Shown here: piece after piece, positions 13,762-15,474 of the stretch
How positions within the stretch are numbered: the stretch's first letter is position 1
Layout of the letters: the number at the start of each line of letters is the position of its first letter
Source: an uncultured Erysipelotrichaceae bacterium
GTDB lineage: Bacteria > Bacillota_I > Bacilli_A > RF39 > UBA660
Assembly (NCBI GenBank): GCA_902783435.1
Contig: CACZQV010000013.1
Location: 1 to 15,474, forward strand
Length of the DNA stretch: 15,474 nucleotides
Direction of reading: 5' to 3'
Position numbers and translations under genes: made by a program
The notes under the pieces: generated by a model
Seen by the model: only the letters and a program-made list of their open reading frames with translations
Database searches by the model: none
What the model was told of the DNA's origin: nothing

Positions 13762-15216
13762 ATGAATAAAACAAAAATGGCATATGATATTGATGAAATG
13801 CCACCATTAAAAGAAGCGATTATATTAGCGTTTCAACATTTGTTTGCAATGTTTGGTGCTACAATTTTAGTTCCAATCCTTGTAAATGCTGCAGCAGGTA
13901 AAGAAGTATTAACTATACCAGTTGCACTTGTAACATCAGGTATTGGTACACTGATTTATATTTTATGCACGAAAGGAAAATCACCAGTATATTTAGGTAG
14001 CTCATTTGCTTTTATTGTACCAGTAGCAGCAGCTTATACTAAAGCAGGTATTTCTGGAGCTATGACTGGTATTATGGCTGTAGGTTTAATTTATGTAATA
14101 GTAGCATTAATAATTAAATTTGCAGGAAAAGATTGGTTAGAAAAACTATTACCACCAGTAGTAATAGGACCAATGATTATGATTATAGGTTTAGGACTTG
14201 CACCATCTGCTATTGGACAAATTGGTTTAGCTGATGGAACTAACTTAGATTGGAAAGTAATACTAGTTGCTTTCACATCATTTATAACTACAGCTATTGT
14301 TATGACAAAAGCTAAAGGATTCTTTAAAATTATTCCATTCTTAGTAGGAATTATTACAGGATATATCTTAGCGGTAATTCTAAGTATGATTGATTTTAAA
14401 CCAGTAGCTGAAGCAAGCTGGTTTGCAATACCTAAATTTAAAATAGTATTTAAAGATTATGGATTAAACTTCGCAGCATTAATTACTATTGCTCCAATTG
14501 CTTTAGTAACACTATGTGAACATATTGGAGATCATACTTCTTTAAGTAATATTATTGGAAAAGACTTAATAAAAGATCCAGGACTTGATAGAACATTACT
14601 TGGTGATGGTATTGCCACATTTGTAGCTGGTGCTTTAGGTGGACCTGCAAATACAACTTATGGAGAAAATACATCAGTTGTAGGTATGACTAAAGTAGCT
14701 AGTGTAAAAGTATTAGGATTAGCTGCAATAATTGCTATTGTAATAGGATTCTTAGGTAAATTTACTGCCTTAGTTTCAACTATTCCAAATGCAGTACTTG
14801 GAGGAGTATCATTACTTCTATATGGATTTATCGCAGTTAATGGTTTAAAAGTATTAATTAAAAACCAAGTAAATTTTGAACAATCTAAAAACATTATAGT
14901 TGCATCATCAATGTTAGTATTAGGACTAGGTGGAGCTGCAATATCAATAGTAAGTAAAGACTTATCATTAACTATCTCAGGAATGAGTTTAGCTGCAATC
15001 TTTGGTATAATATTAAACTGCATTTTACCTTCAGAAAAAGAAAATACTAAACCAGTTGCAAAACTAATCACAGAAGATATTAAAGTAGTAAGAAGTGATG
15101 TAACAAAATTAAAAAAAGATATCAAAGATGAATTAACAGTAGAATTAAAAGAAGATATCATAAAAGCAATAAGAGAAGAAATGAATAAATCAACTAAAAA
15201 GAAGACTAAAAAGTAG
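13762..15216 (+). CDS. uraA: Uracil permease, NCS2 family, with extended C-terminal tail
   Basis: Proton-coupled uracil uptake carrier in the cytoplasmic membrane. Family features are LKEAIILAFQHLFAMFGATI at the start (span 1), GSSFAFIVP, EHIGDH with Glu253, and GGPANTTYGEN with Glu302; these glutamates correspond to the uracil- and proton-binding residues of E. coli UraA. The fold should be 14 segments up to about residue 423. A further 60 residues (424-484) are highly charged, lysine- and glutamate-rich, and probably coiled-coil; such a tail is not normal for UraA/PyrP proteins. GAGGAG (13751-13756) is the ribosome binding site. The stop overlaps the ribosome binding site of upp, so uptake and salvage are coupled. 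The substrate assignment rests on motifs plus upp; xanthine or uric acid is less likely. Confidence 0.92.
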   Translation: MNKTKMAYDIDEMPPLKEAIILAFQHLFAMFGATILVPILVNAAAGKEVLTIPVALVTSGIGTLIYILCTKGKSPVYLGSSFAFIVPVAAAYTKAGISGAMTGIMAVGLIYVIVALIIKFAGKDWLEKLLPPVVIGPMIMIIGLGLAPSAIGQIGLADGTNLDWKVILVAFTSFITTAIVMTKAKGFFKIIPFLVGIITGYILAVILSMIDFKPVAEASWFAIPKFKIVFKDYGLNFAALITIAPIALVTLCEHIGDHTSLSNIIGKDLIKDPGLDRTLLGDGIATFVAGALGGPANTTYGENTSVVGMTKVASVKVLGLAAIIAIVIGFLGKFTALVSTIPNAVLGGVSLLLYGFIAVNGLKVLIKNQVNFEQSKNIIVASSMLVLGLGGAAISIVSKDLSLTISGMSLAAIFGIILNCILPSEKENTKPVAKLITEDIKVVRSDVTKLKKDIKDELTVELKEDIIKAIREEMNKSTKKKTKK

Positions 15217-15225
15217 GAGGACATA

Positions 15226-15474
15226 ATGGACGTAGTAGAATTAAATCATCCCTTAATAATTCATAAATTAGCTATATTAAGAGATGAAAAAACAGGAACA
15301 AAAGAATTTAGAGAATTAATATCAGAAATAGCTAGTGTATTATGTTATGAGGCTATGAAAGACATTAAACTAAAAGATGTAGAAACAAAAACACCAATAG
15401 AAACAATGAAAACAGGTAGATTAGATGAAGATCAATTTGCTTTTGTCCCAATTCTAAGAGCTGGTATGGGAATG
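15226..15474 (+). CDS. upp: Uracil phosphoribosyltransferase, 5' part (runs off window end)
   Basis: Cytoplasmic salvage enzyme converting uracil and PRPP to UMP. The 83 codons in the window include the family-typical ELNHPLIIHKLAILRDEKTG near the N-terminus, TKEFRELISEIASVLCYEA, and FVPILRAGMGM at the right edge. The PRPP-binding motif lies beyond the window. AGGAGG (15215-15220), five bases before the ATG, overlaps the permease stop codon (15214-15216). The gene is cotranscribed with the permease, so imported uracil is trapped as UMP. Confidence 0.93.
   Translation, partial: MDVVELNHPLIIHKLAILRDEKTGTKEFRELISEIASVLCYEAMKDIKLKDVETKTPIETMKTGRLDEDQFAFVPILRAGMGM

Noticed and set aside
14658..15224. 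Minus-strand open frame of 188 codons
   Set aside because: It lies opposite the uracil permease gene, whose family motifs are unambiguous; no ribosome binding site or recognisable protein.
1..15474. tRNA, rRNA, CRISPR arrays, insertion sequences or att sites
   Set aside because: I saw no cloverleaf, regularly spaced repeats, transposase-like protein or paired target-site repeats.

Overview
The window is very A+T-rich DNA with tightly packed genes and short Shine-Dalgarno-led operons. Nearly all arginines are AGA, and UGA appears neither as a stop nor inside any gene. This fits a low-GC Firmicutes/Bacilli lineage, possibly near the Mollicutes (for example uncultured gut Bacilli). The standard code is in use, because tryptophan is TGG throughout. 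The placement is inferred from composition and gene content, not from a marker gene.

Layout. (1) 2-2855, plus strand: the 3' part of an ABC-2 polysaccharide/teichoic-acid export permease, then a 712-residue glycosyltransferase with two tandem GT2 domains. This is the end of a cell-surface glycopolymer cluster, closed by a perfect palindromic terminator. (2) 2886-3986, minus strand: a lone membrane acyltransferase (family 3), convergent with the glycosyltransferase and divergent from the next operon. The divergent promoter region is symmetrical. (3) 4077-10640: two successive sets with the same gene order, each a large multi-spanning GT-C-like membrane protein, then a membrane-anchored GT2 polyprenyl-phosphate sugar synthase, then a GtrA-type flippase. 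Each set has the composition of a three-component extracytoplasmic glycosylation system: load a sugar on a lipid carrier, flip it, transfer it outside. Several stretches show the two sets share ancestry. (4) 10699-13561: a diacylglycerol-kinase-family lipid kinase, an unrecognised protein with two membrane spans, and a FemABX-type peptidoglycan cross-bridge aminoacyltransferase. (5) 13562-15474: a 27-codon reading frame running into an intrinsic terminator, then a uracil permease gene with an unusual charged C-terminal tail, then the 5' part of upp. This is a uracil salvage operon with a probable attenuator in its leader.

The common theme up to 13561 is building and decorating the cell envelope: polymer synthesis and export, O-acylation, glycosylation outside the membrane, lipid recycling and peptidoglycan bridges. 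The uracil operon links only loosely, through the UTP-derived nucleotide sugars such pathways consume. The points most worth follow-up are the paired glycosylation modules and the leader-peptide/terminator arrangement before the uracil permease.
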